The notes under the pieces: model-generated | What the model saw: only the letters and a program-made list of their open reading frames with translations | The model's database searches: none | What the model was told of the DNA's origin: nothing | NCBI GenBank assembly: GCA_030448225.1 | Contig: JAUJNJ010000060.1 | Coordinates: 1-44,272 of the forward strand | Direction of reading: 5' to 3' | Source of the DNA: Phycisphaerae bacterium | Lineage (GTDB): Bacteria; Planctomycetota; Phycisphaerae; Tepidisphaerales; Tepidisphaeraceae | Length of the DNA: 44,272 nucleotides | Shown here: positions 8,901 to 16,894 of the stretch, in pieces | Layout of the letters: each line of letters begins with the position of its first letter | Position numbering within the stretch: the stretch's first letter is position 1 | Translations under genes and position numbers: made by a program

Positions 8901-10245
8901 TGAGGCGCTGCACGACGAGCTGCGCCCGGCTCACGCCGTAGTCGTCCTCGGCGACGACCTTCAGCGGGAACGCGGCGTTGGGCGTGCGGTCCTCGCTGCG
9001 GCGGGGCTCCTCGATCTGCACGGTCGGCATGCCGTCCTCGCGGACGATCAGCTCGTACTCCTCGGTGCCGGTGTTGTGGAACCCGTCCTCGTCGGTGGCG
9101 CGGACGATGAAGCGCATGGACTCCGTGGCAGCGAAGCTGCCCACGGCCGCCGCCTCCGTGGTGCGCTTCCACTGAGTCTGGGGCGCCTTCTGGTCGGGCT
9201 TGGTCATCTCGACCGAGACCGCCTGGTCCTTCGCGAGCGGCTTGTTGAACGTGACGACGAGGTCGACGCCGGAGCCGACGGCCATCACGGCGGGGCGCTC
9301 GCCGAGGTCGACCGACAGCGGGGCGGCCCGCGCGTAGGCGGGGGGCGTGACGCGGGCCTCGATGCGCGCGATGTCGAGGCGCGGGACGACCGTCACCGGC
9401 TCCAGCACCTTCTCGTCGTCGCCGGCCTGCATCTTGATGAACAGTTGCCCGTTGCTCTGCTCGGCGGCGATCTTCGAGTCGAGGCTGGCGGTGTAGGCGC
9501 CGTCCTCGCCGGCGGTCATCAGCTCCTTCTGCCAGGGGCTGTTCTCGTCGTAGCGGTAGAGGATGACGGCCCGCGTCGCCTTGCCGTTGAGGTCGCGGAT
9601 CTTGATCTCGACCGGCTTGCCGACCGGCACGCGGCGGGGGACGCCGCCCACGAGGTCGAGGTTGACCGTCTTGGGCCAGCGGGCGTCGCCGAGCAGCAGG
9701 CGGTTGGCCGCGGTCTTCAGGAAGCCCGGGCCCACCATCACGGCCAGCAGCACGATCAGGGCCGTCGCGCCGAGGCCGCCGGCGACCGAGTACCACACCG
9801 GCTTGGCGACGACGGCCCGGTCGAGGTCCACCTGGCCGACGAGCGCATTCGCCTGCTCGACGACGCGCTGCTTCATCGGCTCCGAGCCGGGGATCGTCCC
9901 TTCGCCGAGGAAGTTGACGGTGCTGCGGAGGCGGTCGTCGAACTGCGGGAACGCGTTCTCGAGGCGGCCGGCGACGTCGCTGAGCGTGAGCTTCGACCGC
10001 AGCGGCCGCACCACCCATTTCGCCGCCGCGTACGCGAACGCGCCCAGGGCCGCGAGGATCAGCACGAGGCGGGCGGCGGTGGGGAGGTTGAGCGTCCAGT
10101 CGAGCAGGACCGTCAGCAGCAGCAGCCCCATCGCGACCGTCACCACCAGCCCCACGCCGTACGTGACGGCGAAGGTTTTGACCCGCCGGCGGATCGCCTC
10201 GAGCGTGTCCATCAGCGAGGCGGACGGGTGGGGTAAGCTCGACAT
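5932..10245 (-). CDS. DUF4175-like giant membrane-anchored coiled-coil protein
   Basis: An intact frame of 1437 aa from ATG 10243-10245, preceded by AAGGAG eight bases upstream. Residues ~26-50 and 58-78 are two transmembrane segments and a third lies near 155-180 (SVAGGLGATALIVLLAVMVG). A beta-rich extracytoplasmic part follows (~200-560; TPPAYARAAPLSVDLGERPA, VRATDEDGFHNTGTEEYEL), as in DUF4175 proteins. From ~565 to ~1100 the chain is Gln/Lys/Glu/Ala-rich, very probably long coiled coil, with Q-runs (QQQQQQ). A G8 run precedes KVKMPSEVELRLMKQLQQ near residue 1160. The C-terminal ~250 residues include a Gly/Gln/Pro linker and end in KTIKKYERLVEDYYRELAKK. Planctomycetes often carry such a protein beside BatA/MoxR genes, where it is presumed to scaffold an envelope complex; the exact function is unknown. 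Confidence 0.85.
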   Translation of the reverse strand: MSSLPHPSASLMDTLEAIRRRVKTFAVTYGVGLVVTVAMGLLLLTVLLDWTLNLPTAARLVLILAALGAFAYAAAKWVVRPLRSKLTLSDVAGRLENAFPQFDDRLRSTVNFLGEGTIPGSEPMKQRVVEQANALVGQVDLDRAVVAKPVWYSVAGGLGATALIVLLAVMVGPGFLKTAANRLLLGDARWPKTVNLDLVGGVPRRVPVGKPVEIKIRDLNGKATRAVILYRYDENSPWQKELMTAGEDGAYTASLDSKIAAEQSNGQLFIKMQAGDDEKVLEPVTVVPRLDIARIEARVTPPAYARAAPLSVDLGERPAVMAVGSGVDLVVTFNKPLAKDQAVSVEMTKPDQKAPQTQWKRTTEAAAVGSFAATESMRFIVRATDEDGFHNTGTEEYELIVREDGMPTVQIEEPRRSEDRTPNAAFPLKVVAEDDYGVSRAQLVVQRLNADKKPATADPAKPAATAPASDANNRWVVDLVNGAQLAPETSWAPVEGSAERRRFRLEHQWALDKLPNAALKPGDVLEYFVQVKDNFNLNGKEHDWVPSGKLRVTLISKEQMEKQDVAAAEQIHNEITQIKRNVLTNRAETEQLAQQAKQAGKFEPADEKQAERLANEQATGAQQTKQTAGKLQNLVERMRQNKTNEKALRPAAEDAGKQLERTAEGAMKEANRNLTAAKENKVSPEAKPEQKKQNAEQRAGELAKAGEQQQAAAEQLDQAMQKLGNFDGLSQWIERLEQIKKDQEALAKKFGDKMQDQLGKKPEQLDKPVQDELNKMAEEQKKLAAQSEKAIAEMQKGSEQKQKNDPASQAMKQAAQTGQQQQVAAKQKAAAEKMKQNQQAGAQQQQQQVQIGIEMMLKHLKDAERRKLEELEKKLTELEKLVADLVRRQAGHNIDTLTLDDVKKLAALTEEERTDLITLAERDPAAMPPAAPALQQHSASQEQTERNARDVAKTAEALPDPAPSAKLTAAAGQMERAIVHLRASELPKAYDPPQVEALRALREAKEKIDKALADARKELKQQDQETIKQAYVKVLEAQRKLDKETIDIDKAPKDAAGKPAGREQLVRLGQLPGVQGTLATKVEELSKDLEKLGSIVYVWANKDIAKTMNEVKADLAKPETGVPVQAEQLRIEEQLVAMIDSLKENPKKSKFDQPKGGGGGGGGKVKMPSEVELRLMKQLQQAVNKSTKTVDAEKAKDAKKLLALGGRQGEIRNLLDQVLKQGSEGKVKLGDEPDNKDQLPEEASAEDIENQEFEKGLLEGDLNDDTVENNIKLTGDRMARSRQRLALNNDPGKTTQKIQERIIEDLDLMIELARRQVPDPSKAQANGQKPGQKQPGAMPGAGKQGQQQAGGEKPGEGKQPGTGAEGGETAAADSSLNPGGRSDAEGKDIRESAAEWGALTQRERDAVMEGAGEKTIKKYERLVEDYYRELAKKATQR

Positions 10246-10266
10246 GGGCAGGACTCCTTGCGGCCG

Positions 10267-10375
10267 GAGGAAATACGTAGTGCGTAGTGCGTAGTGCGTA
10301 ATAAGAAGACGCGGGAGAGACGGCAGCCTTCTCTCTTCTTCTTACGCACTACGCAATACGCACTACGCCTTCCTC
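10267..10375. repeat. Word-hairpin 4a (GTAGTGC word)
   Basis: The left arm (10267-10309) is GAGGAAATAC followed by three tandem GTAGTGC units and TAATAAGAAG. The right arm (10335-10375) is the reverse complement: CTTCTTCTTAC, GCACTAC units, then GCCTTCCTC. The stem is about 38 bp with a few mismatches and a ~25-base loop. It sits between the VWA/GATase gene and DUF4175, and the outer end lies only ~5 bases from the stop codon of the former. The same word and the same outer GAGGAAAT recur at 27610-27706. Confidence 0.9.
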
Positions 10376-10379
10376 CCTC

Positions 10380-12828
10380 TCACAGCATTCCGAACATCTT
10401 ACGTAACACCCACTCGCCGGTCAGCAGCAGGACGAAAATCCACATGGCCAGCGGGGCGTCCCAGAGCGGCTCGCTCGTCATGATCGGGATCACCTTGGCG
10501 GCGCTGGGGATGACCTGCGGCAGCTTCTGGCGGGCCTCGTAACTGACGGGCTGGCCGAGCGTTTCGCTCGCGACGCGCGTCACGAGCGTGCGGTCGACCT
10601 GCGGCTGGGCCAGCTCCAGCCGCGGCACCTCGACGCGGAACTCCTCCTCGATCGCGCCGGCCTCGCCGGTGAACGGGGGAGCTTCACGCGGTACTGCCCG
10701 GCCGGTCGGCGGTGAAGGCGGCCTCGTAGACCTCGCCGCCCTCCTGGCGGACCAGCCGCTCGGTGTGGACGGGCCGGCCGCCCTCGTCGGAGACTTCGAC
10801 GCGGATCTCGGCCGGAAGTTGCTGGAGCAGGACCGGGTCGAGCGCACGCGAAGGTGCAGCGTGACCTGCTCCCCAGCTCGTACACCTGCCGGTTCGCGTC
10901 GAACGTGAGCCGCCGCTGGCCGAGCTTCTTGCTGCGGGCGAGATAGCGCAGCTGCTGCACCCAATAGGTGTCGAACACGTTCTCGCCGGTGTAGAAGGCC
11001 ACCGCCACGAGTCGTCGATCGACGAGTAGAGCGTCGCCCGCCGAAGCGGCCGCACGGATCGGCCTTGCGACCGTCGGGGGCCACGTCGGACGGGTGCTCG
11101 GCGTAGACCTCGCCCGCCCGGCTTGGCCGTGATGCCCTGCAGTACCAGAAGACCGGCTGGAGGTCTTCCTTGAGGTACTTCTCGTTCACCGCGCGGTCGG
11201 CGAAGAAGCGGAAGATCGAACTGTTCGCCGTCCTTCGTCAGGACCGGACGGAACCCCTCGGTGATCGTCGTGCCGGAGGCGCCGGGGGCGGCGTCGGCGA
11301 CTTATGCGCCTTGCTGATGTTCACCGGCAGCAGGCGCGTCGAGCGCCGTGTTGCGGTACGCCGCCGGCGACCAGCCGCGGCCCGGCGATCATCCCGAAGC
11401 CGCCGCCCTTCTTGCTGACGAAGTCGCTCAGGAGTTGGAGCTGGAGTCGGTGAACTGCCGCGGGTCGACGTCGCCGAAGAGGACGACGTCATAGTTCATC
11501 AGCTCCTCGATGCTCTCGGGGAACCGCCGGACCGGCCCGGGAACTTGTCGACGGCGGCGTCGCCCTCCTGCGCGAAGCTGGGGTCGGCTGGTCAGCAGGC
11601 AACTGATCAGCACCGACTTGTCGCGGATCATCTCGTTCTTGATGTACCGGTACTCCTGTGCCGCGGGTACCCGTCGACGTAGAGGACCGAGATCTTCGCG
11701 TCGAGGATCGACACCGACGCCGGCCGCGTGTTGTCGTCCGGGTCGATCTCGCCGGGCTTCTCGGCCTCGGCGACGATCTCGAGCAGGCCCTCGCGGTCGG
11801 GCTTGAAGAGGATCTCCTCCTCGACCGGTTTGTCGTCGGCGAGGTTGACCGTCTTCTCGGCCGCCCTCGGCGGTGCGGAGCAGCGCGCCGGGTCCGCTTG
11901 TCCTTCAGCACGAGCTTCACCGGGTGGCCGGCCGGGAACCCGGTGCCGCGGACGGTCATCCGGAAGTTGACGATGTCGTCCTTGACGCGCGCTGTCCTGC
12001 ACGCTGATCGCCTGCAGGTCGATGTTCGTCGCGCGCGGTCGGAGCCGACGGCGACCGGGTAGATCTTCACGCCGTAGTTCTGCAGCGCCTGAACAATTCC
12101 GGCTGCGCGCCGCCGCGGGCGTCTCGCGGCCGTCGCTGACGAGGACGATGCCGGCGAGCGCTGGCCCTGCAACTCGTCGAGCACGGTCATCACCGACCGC
12201 ACGACCTGCGTGTTCTGCCCGTCCGGCGTCGGCGCCGCGACGGCCTTGGCGACGGCGGGGTCGATCGTGACCGGCCCGGCCTGCTGCGCCCGTCGACCGC
12301 GTCACCGGTGCCGACGGTCACGCCGAGCGATTGGGCGTCCTTGTTGAAACGGTAGAACCTGAGCTGGTGCTTCTTCGCCAGTTCGCGCACGAGCTGCCTG
12401 GTCCTGGCCGTTCAGGAGATCAATGGCGGCTTCCAGGCGGGTGGGAGAGGCGGCGGGGTTGTCGGCGTCGACGTCGCGCACGGCATGCTGACGCTGTCGT
12501 CGACCATCAGCGCCAGCACCGACGGCTCGACCCGGCTCTGGCCGAGCGTGAGGACCGGGTTGTTCAGCAGGAACAGCACGAACGCCATCAGCAGCCCGCG
12601 CAGGACGCCGAGCCCGATCCGCGCCGGCCGCGACCGCCCGTCGTGCCAGTAGACGTACGCGACCCACGCGATCATCAGCGCGGCCAGCCCGACGTTCCAG
12701 TACGGCGTCAGCGCGTCGGGCCCCGGCCAGCGGGGGTTGAAGTCGACGCGCGAGCTCCCCGCGCGCCCGAGGAAGCCGGGGTCGAGGCCGAGCAGGCGTT
12801 CGAACAGGTTTGCGAGGACAAGGATCAT
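10380..12828 (-). CDS. VWA domain / glutamine-amidotransferase-like membrane protein, frame-disrupted
   Basis: One ~815-aa protein is recoverable by joining minus-strand frames. It begins at ATG 12826-12828. Two transmembrane segments lie near residues 45-65 and 72-92 (VGLAALMIAWVAYVYW, LGVLRGLLMAFVLFLL). A von Willebrand factor A domain follows with MIDAS start MVDDSVSMPC, then RELAKKHQLRFYRFNKDAQS, GIVLVSDGRETP and YGVKIYPVAVGS. The middle has beta domains (EEEILFKPDREGLLEIVAEA) and a class-I glutamine-amidotransferase-like fold (SILDAKISVLYVDGYPR, IEELMNYDVVLFGDVDPRQF, LQLLSDFVSKKGGGFGMIAG). It ends with a C-terminal membrane anchor (APLAMWIFVLLLTGEWVLRK). About ten or more indels interrupt 10660-12480, while both ends read cleanly. 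It belongs with BatA, DUF58 and MoxR; a stress-related envelope role is assumed from the neighbourhood. Confidence 0.75.
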
Positions 12829-12896
12829 GTATCTCTCAGCATTACCGACGGCCGCGCGGCCGCGCCCGTTCTGCGGGTACGGGAGGACCTTCCCCC

Positions 12897-12982
12897 TGTC
12901 ATCCTGAGGTAGTACTCCGAAGGATCTCCCGCAGTGCTCGCAGGAACTGCGGGAGATCCTCCGCTATGCGCTCAGGAAGACA
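12897..12982. repeat. Word-hairpin 5, left copy (TGTCATCCTGAGG type)
   Basis: A perfect 15-base inverted repeat (AGGATCTCCCGCAGT at 12921-12935, complement at 12946-12960, 10-base loop) is nested in an outer arm: TGTCATCCTGAG at 12897-12908 pairs with CTCAGGAAGACA at 12971-12982 with one mismatch. The phrase TGTCATCCTGAG...GAAGGATCTC is a familiar type of environmental intergenic repeat. The right arm overlaps the last codons of the GIY-YIG gene. Confidence 0.85.
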
Positions 12983-13262
12983 GTAGGTCGGGCGTCGCAC
13001 AGGTTCGCCCGGTGCATTCTCCGAGGAACCGTCCCATTCTGCCTCGCGGGCGAGCCACCGTGGATTCTAGACTCGATCAGGCGGACTTTCTTGATCCGCA
13101 GCCAGCCTTTAATTTGCTTCTCTGCCGCGATCGCTTCGTGCACGTTCGCGAAGGGCTCGTAGAAGACCAACGCGATCGCTTCGCCTTATGCTGCCGGACG
13201 CGGCGTTCCAGATCGTTCGTCACGCCGGGACGTACAAGGGACTTGCCCGACATGATGTACAC
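12964..13262 (-). CDS. Small GIY-YIG nuclease family protein, one frameshift, inside repeats
   Basis: Two frames join into one ~100-aa protein: MYIMSGKSLVRPGVTNDLER RVRQHKAKR from the first (ATG 13260-13262), then LVFYEPFANVHEAIAAEKQI KGWLRIKKVRLIES from the second, with a single indel near 13165-13180. VYIM...GVTNDLERRV.QHK, EPF.NVHEAIA.EKQIKGW and KK..LIES are the hallmarks of the YhbQ/UPF0213-like GIY-YIG endonuclease family (single-strand or structure-specific DNA nicking). The canonical 'LYVGVTN' reads LVRPGVTN here, so the YIG half-motif is damaged by divergence or local errors. The frame stays open upstream through YVYIM into the right-hand repeat copy, and its stop (TAG 12964-12966) lies inside the left-hand hairpin. 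The gene is therefore framed by inverted repeat copies and interrupts the BatA-VWA operon. Confidence 0.7.
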
Positions 13263-13288
13263 GTAGGGCGGTGCCGCAGTGGCCGAGA

Positions 13289-13314
13289 ATCCTTCGGAGT
13301 ACCTCAGGATGACA
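13289..13314. repeat. Word-hairpin 5, right inverted copy
   Basis: Positions 13289-13314 read, on the minus strand, TGTCATCCTGAGGTACTCCG and on into AAGGAT. This matches 12897-12922 in the opposite orientation except for a 3-base insertion in the left copy. Together the two copies bracket the GIY-YIG gene as an inverted pair 390 bases apart. Just beyond, 13315-13346 (AGTCCTGAGGGCGGTGATTT) leads into the stop of the BatA gene. Confidence 0.85.
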
Positions 13315-13346
13315 AGTCCTGAGGGCGGTGATTTCTCCCCAAGAGA

Positions 13347-15683
13347 TCACGCCGCCTGGGGCGTGGCGCGGACGTCGGTGCGGCGGTAGTGGCCGAACCG
13401 CATCGCCATGTAGCACTCGGCCAGCAGCAGGGCGAAGACGGCGACCATCACGACCCAGCTCAGGTCGTTGCCCGTGTCGGCGGCGACGGCCTCGGTCGGC
13501 ACCTCGTCGCCGCGGAGCGTCATCTCGGCCCCGCCGAGGGCCTTGCGGACGCCCTCGCTGCCGATCGTACGCACGTCGGCCTCGCCGGCGGGGACGTTGA
13601 CGGCGATCGGGATCGCGCGGTTTCCGGTCGCCAGCGTGTACACGCCCGGCCGGCCGAGCGGGCGGCTGCGGTAGACCTGCTGGCCGTCGGGCGTCGTCAC
13701 CGCCTCCATCACCAGCGGCTTCTTCGACGGGTCGAGCAGCGTCGGCGCCGCCGCGAGGCGGACCGACGGCGGGATCTCCAGCGGCTGGCCGACCGTCAGG
13801 TTCATCCAGTAGTCGCCGGTGCGGACGCTGCCCTGGAGCAGTTCGTGCACGAGCGTCACGTAGTTCGGCTTGGCCGGCAGCGTCGTCCACTCGCTGTTGG
13901 CCGTGGTCGACATGAACACGACGCGCCCGCGGCCGAGGGAGTGGACGGTGATCGCCGGGTCGGCCAGGTCTTTGACGCCGGGCCGCGTGGCGGCGGCGGC
14001 GGCGGTCGCGCCGCGGGGGAGGTAGTTCAGCACGCGCTCGACCTGCGAGCCGGCGGGGACGTCGGCCTGCCAGTAGGTGAAGACGCGGGCGGTGTCGATG
14101 CCGGTGTTCTCCTCGCCGACGAACAAACGCATGAACGGGTGGGGCACGCCCTGCGGCGGGAACTCGAAGAGGAACCCCTCCTCGTCCTGCCCGGTGCCCA
14201 TCCGCTTCACCATCGGGCCGGGGATGAGCTTGCGCGGCAGCAGGACGGCGTTGTAGTTCTCGGAGTTGACCGCCTCGCCCATGAACGTCATGAGCGTGCC
14301 GCCGCTCGCGACGAACTTCGCCAGCGCGTCCGCCTGGGCCGGCAGCACGTTGCCGACGCCGGCGAGGACGACGGCGCTGTACCGGTCGAGCGGCTTGTTG
14401 CCGAGCTCGAGGTCGCTGATCAACTCGGCCGACACGTAGCTGTTGGTGCCGCTGACGCCGGGGGCGGCGTCGCGCGGGGGGGAGAGGGCGATCTGGAGGA
14501 ACGCGCCGCTGCCGTCGAGCGCGCTGCTGCCGCGCTGACCCTCGTCGGTCAGCACCTTCAGCTCGGCCGCCACTTCGACGACGCGGCGGGGGTTGTCGTC
14601 GTCGTGCAGCGCGTCGCCGCCGCCGGTCGAGACGGTGATCACCTGCGGCCCGCCGGTGGCGAACTTCGCGCCGCTCTGCACGACGGCCTCGGCGTCGGGG
14701 TCATACTTGCGGGCCGGCGTGTCGGCGAGCGGGGCGTCGTTGAGCGTCCAGCGGAGCGACGCGTCGGGCACGTTGCCGAACCCGCCCACCTTCGCGGCGA
14801 ACGCGGCGCCGAACTTCGTGGTGACGAGGCCGACGTCCGGCCGCAGGTCGACGGCGGCGAGGTTCGACTGCTGGCGGCCGTCGGTGAGGTTGTAGTGCGT
14901 GACGCGGTACGTCTTGGCGAGGTCCGGGCCGATCTGCTGCAGCGCCTGCGCCTGCGGTGGGTCGAACGCGCCGCGGGTGGCGTCGGTGATGAGGTAGAGG
15001 TTGCGCTCGGCCTGCCGCCCGTCCTCGGCGCCGATGCGCTGGGCGAGTTGCAGGGCGTTGGGCAGGTCGGTTGAGAGGTACGACTGCTCGATGCGGTCGA
15101 CGGCGGCCTTGGCGGCCTCGAGGTCGTAGCCGGGGCGGACGACGATCGCCGCCTCGTCGGCCTTGGCGTCGACGGCGTCGCGCAGCGGCCGGGTGGTCGT
15201 GATGACCGCGACCGACTCGCCGCCGGCCGACAGGCGGTCGATGAGGGCCTTGGCGAGGCGCTTGGCGTGGGCGAGGTGCGTCGGCGCGTCGGCGCGGTTG
15301 GCGGCGTAGGCCATCGAGTAGCTGTTGTCGATCACGAACACGTTGAGCCCCGAGCGGCCGCCGATCGCGGTGACGGCGTTGTTGTCGCACATCACCGGCC
15401 GGGCCAGGGCCGTGCCGAGCAGCGCGATCACGAGGCAGCGCGTCGCCAGCAGGAGCCACTGCTCGAACTTCAGCCGGCGGCGGTTCTTCCGCATCGCGCG
15501 CAGCAGGTAGTCCATCGCCGCCCACGTCACCGTCTTGAACCGGCGGCGGTTCAGGAAGTGGATGGCGATCGGGATCCCCACGAGCAGGATCCCCGCGACG
15601 AAGAACGCCGGCGTCACGAACGCCGCGGCGAGGGGGGCGGAGTGGGCGGCGGGCAGTAGGCCGTAGGCAGATGTCATCGCCAT
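13347..15683 (-). CDS. BatA/VWA-domain membrane protein (aerotolerance-type)
   Basis: An intact 778-aa frame from ATG 15681-15683. An N-terminal hydrophobic segment (VTPAFFVAGILLVGIPIAIH, residues 23-42) and the BatA signature HFLNRRRFKTVTWAAMDYLL lead into a second membrane segment (LLLATRCLVIALLGTALA, 77-94). The VWA domain begins at NVFVIDNSYSMAY with MIDAS residues Asp119, Ser121 and Ser123. The long central part is beta-rich, with a GATase-like segment (YSAVVLAGVGNVLPAQADAL AKFVASGGTLMTF). A C-terminal transmembrane helix (DLSWVVMVAVFALLLAECYM) anchors the protein again. This is the standard partner of DUF58 and MoxR in bat-type operons, presumed to be a MoxR-remodelled envelope complex. 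GGAGAG precedes the start. The start codon lies in the loop of a word-hairpin (15645-15750), and residues ~5-14 are encoded by its arm, so the native start may have been displaced. Confidence 0.88.
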   Translation of the reverse strand: MAMTSAYGLLPAAHSAPLAAAFVTPAFFVAGILLVGIPIAIHFLNRRRFKTVTWAAMDYLLRAMRKNRRRLKFEQWLLLATRCLVIALLGTALARPVMCDNNAVTAIGGRSGLNVFVIDNSYSMAYAANRADAPTHLAHAKRLAKALIDRLSAGGESVAVITTTRPLRDAVDAKADEAAIVVRPGYDLEAAKAAVDRIEQSYLSTDLPNALQLAQRIGAEDGRQAERNLYLITDATRGAFDPPQAQALQQIGPDLAKTYRVTHYNLTDGRQQSNLAAVDLRPDVGLVTTKFGAAFAAKVGGFGNVPDASLRWTLNDAPLADTPARKYDPDAEAVVQSGAKFATGGPQVITVSTGGGDALHDDDNPRRVVEVAAELKVLTDEGQRGSSALDGSGAFLQIALSPPRDAAPGVSGTNSYVSAELISDLELGNKPLDRYSAVVLAGVGNVLPAQADALAKFVASGGTLMTFMGEAVNSENYNAVLLPRKLIPGPMVKRMGTGQDEEGFLFEFPPQGVPHPFMRLFVGEENTGIDTARVFTYWQADVPAGSQVERVLNYLPRGATAAAAATRPGVKDLADPAITVHSLGRGRVVFMSTTANSEWTTLPAKPNYVTLVHELLQGSVRTGDYWMNLTVGQPLEIPPSVRLAAAPTLLDPSKKPLVMEAVTTPDGQQVYRSRPLGRPGVYTLATGNRAIPIAVNVPAGEADVRTIGSEGVRKALGGAEMTLRGDEVPTEAVAADTGNDLSWVVMVAVFALLLAECYMAMRFGHYRRTDVRATPQAA

Positions 15684-15750
15684 GTCGTCCGTCTCTCTCC
15701 GACCGTCACGTTCCCGCGCGTTCGCTGCCTACCGCCCACTTATTGCCGCC
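15645..15750. repeat. Word-hairpin 6 (GTAGGCAG word) overlapping the BatA start
   Basis: A 26-base arm at 15645-15670 (GGCGGC...GTAGGCAG) pairs with 15725-15750 at about 20 of 26 positions. The 54-base loop contains the ATG and ribosome-binding region of the BatA gene. The tandem word is GGCAGTAGGC / GGCGGTAGGC. It lies between DUF58 and BatA in the operon. Confidence 0.55.
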
Positions 15751-15755
15751 TATTC

Positions 15756-16679
15756 CTATTTGATCGTCGACTCGCGGACGGCCAAGAACGAGCTCAGGGC
15801 GACGTCGAGCGGGTCGCCGCTGTTCATGCGGACGAAGTCGATGTTCATGCCGCGGCAGAGCTTCTTCATCCCCTCCGTGTGGAGGCGGAGCTGTTCGAGG
15901 TACCCCTCGCGCAGCGCCTGCGGCTCGGTCAGCAGTTCGCCGAGTTCCTCCAGACCCTTGAAGAGGGTCGTCTCCTGGAACGGGAACTCGACCTCGGCCG
16001 GGTCCAGGATCTGGAACGCCATCACCTCGTGCTTCTTGTAGCGCAGGTGGCGCAGGCCCTTCTTCAGGCCGTCGATGTCGTCGAAGAAGTCGCTGAGGAT
16101 CACGATGAGGCTGCGGTGGGTCAGCTTCTCGGCGATCTGGTCGAGGATCTTGCCGGTGTTGGTCTTGTTCCAGCGCGGGACGAGCTGCATCTCGTTCAGC
16201 AGCACCTTCCACTGGTTCGGCAGGTTGCTCGGCTTGAAGAACCGCGCCAGCGCCTGGTCGAACACCGCCAGCCCCGCCGAGTCGCCCTGCTGGATGGCCA
16301 TGTAGGAGAGGACCGAGGCGATGGCGGTCGCGTGGTCGTACTTGCTCCACGTGGCGCCGCCGGCGTCGATCGACGTGTACCCCATCGACTCGCTGGCGTC
16401 GACGATGCAGACGAGCTGGAGGTTCGTCTCCTCGAGGTACTGCTTCAGGTAGATCTTGTCGGTCTTGCCGTAGACCTTCCAGTCGACGTGCCGCGTGTCG
16501 TCGCCGGGCACGTACGCGCGGTGCTGCGCGAATTCCACGCTGATCCCCTGGTAGGGCGAGCGGTGCATGCCAGTCATCAGCCCTTCGATGACGAGTCGGG
16601 CGCGCAGGTCGAGCGACGAGACCTTCGCGAGAGTACGCGGCTCGAGGTAGCGGCGATAGTCGGTGGCGGTGTCGGTCAA
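15756..16679 (-). CDS. DUF58 domain protein
   Basis: An intact 307-aa frame starting at TTG 16677-16679. GGAGGA ends six bases before it, and the TTGA overlaps the stop of the upstream 72-aa gene, so the unusual start is well supported. The DUF58 signature YVPGDDTRHVDWKVYGKTDK is at residues 57-76. A VWA-like fold follows with MIDAS-type Asp94-Ser96-Ser98 in CIVDASESMGY, then LIVILSDFFDDIDGLKKGLR and LRLHTEGMKKLCRGMNIDFV RMN near the end. DUF58 proteins accompany MoxR ATPases and BatA proteins and are thought to be MoxR substrates or adaptors. It lacks the transmembrane N-terminus of longer DUF58 proteins, so it is probably cytoplasmic. Regulation is as part of the moxR operon. Confidence 0.92.
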   Translation of the reverse strand: MTDTATDYRRYLEPRTLAKVSSLDLRARLVIEGLMTGMHRSPYQGISVEFAQHRAYVPGDDTRHVDWKVYGKTDKIYLKQYLEETNLQLVCIVDASESMGYTSIDAGGATWSKYDHATAIASVLSYMAIQQGDSAGLAVFDQALARFFKPSNLPNQWKVLLNEMQLVPRWNKTNTGKILDQIAEKLTHRSLIVILSDFFDDIDGLKKGLRHLRYKKHEVMAFQILDPAEVEFPFQETTLFKGLEELGELLTEPQALREGYLEQLRLHTEGMKKLCRGMNIDFVRMNSGDPLDVALSSFLAVRESTIK

Positions 16680-16894
16680 TGCAGTTCCTCCACCGGCTCC
16701 AGCAGGTCGACATAAGTTATCTCGTCACGCGACAGCACCTGGCGGACCACCGCTCGGTCCCACCGGAACTGCGGCACGTCGTCGAACCTCGGCGACGCGA
16801 CGGAGAAGCAACCGACCGACGCGGTGACCTGCTCGGCTTCGGCGTCGCCGCCGAACTCGACCTTCAACGCGTTGACGATACGTTCCTGCGTCAT
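16676..16894 (-). CDS. Small hypothetical protein between MoxR and DUF58 genes (72 aa)
   Basis: An intact frame from ATG 16892-16894 to TGA 16676-16678. It reads MTQERIVNALKVEFGGDAEA, then EQVTASVGCFSVASPRFDDV, and ends DEITYVDLLEPVEELH. It is acidic and has no membrane segment. Its ATG overlaps the preceding gene's stop (ATGA) and its stop overlaps the DUF58 TTG start (TTGA), so it is translated as a coupled member of the operon. AAGGAG lies 9-14 bases before the ATG. I do not recognise the family; the position between moxR and DUF58 suggests a small adaptor of that complex, which is inference only. Confidence 0.6.
   Translation of the reverse strand: MTQERIVNALKVEFGGDAEAEQVTASVGCFSVASPRFDDVPQFRWDRAVVRQVLSRDEITYVDLLEPVEELH

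Noticed and set aside
7570..10236. 888-codon open frame on the plus strand, rich in Leu/Gly/Val/Arg/His
   Set aside because: It is the exact antisense of the DUF4175 gene. High GC keeps antisense frames open. It has no family motifs, and the composition is the mirror of a Gln/Lys/Glu-rich coiled coil.
13389..15074. 561-codon plus-strand frame opposite the BatA-type gene
   Set aside because: Antisense shadow. The minus-strand frame has clear membrane, BatA and VWA motifs and a ribosome site; the plus-strand frame has none.
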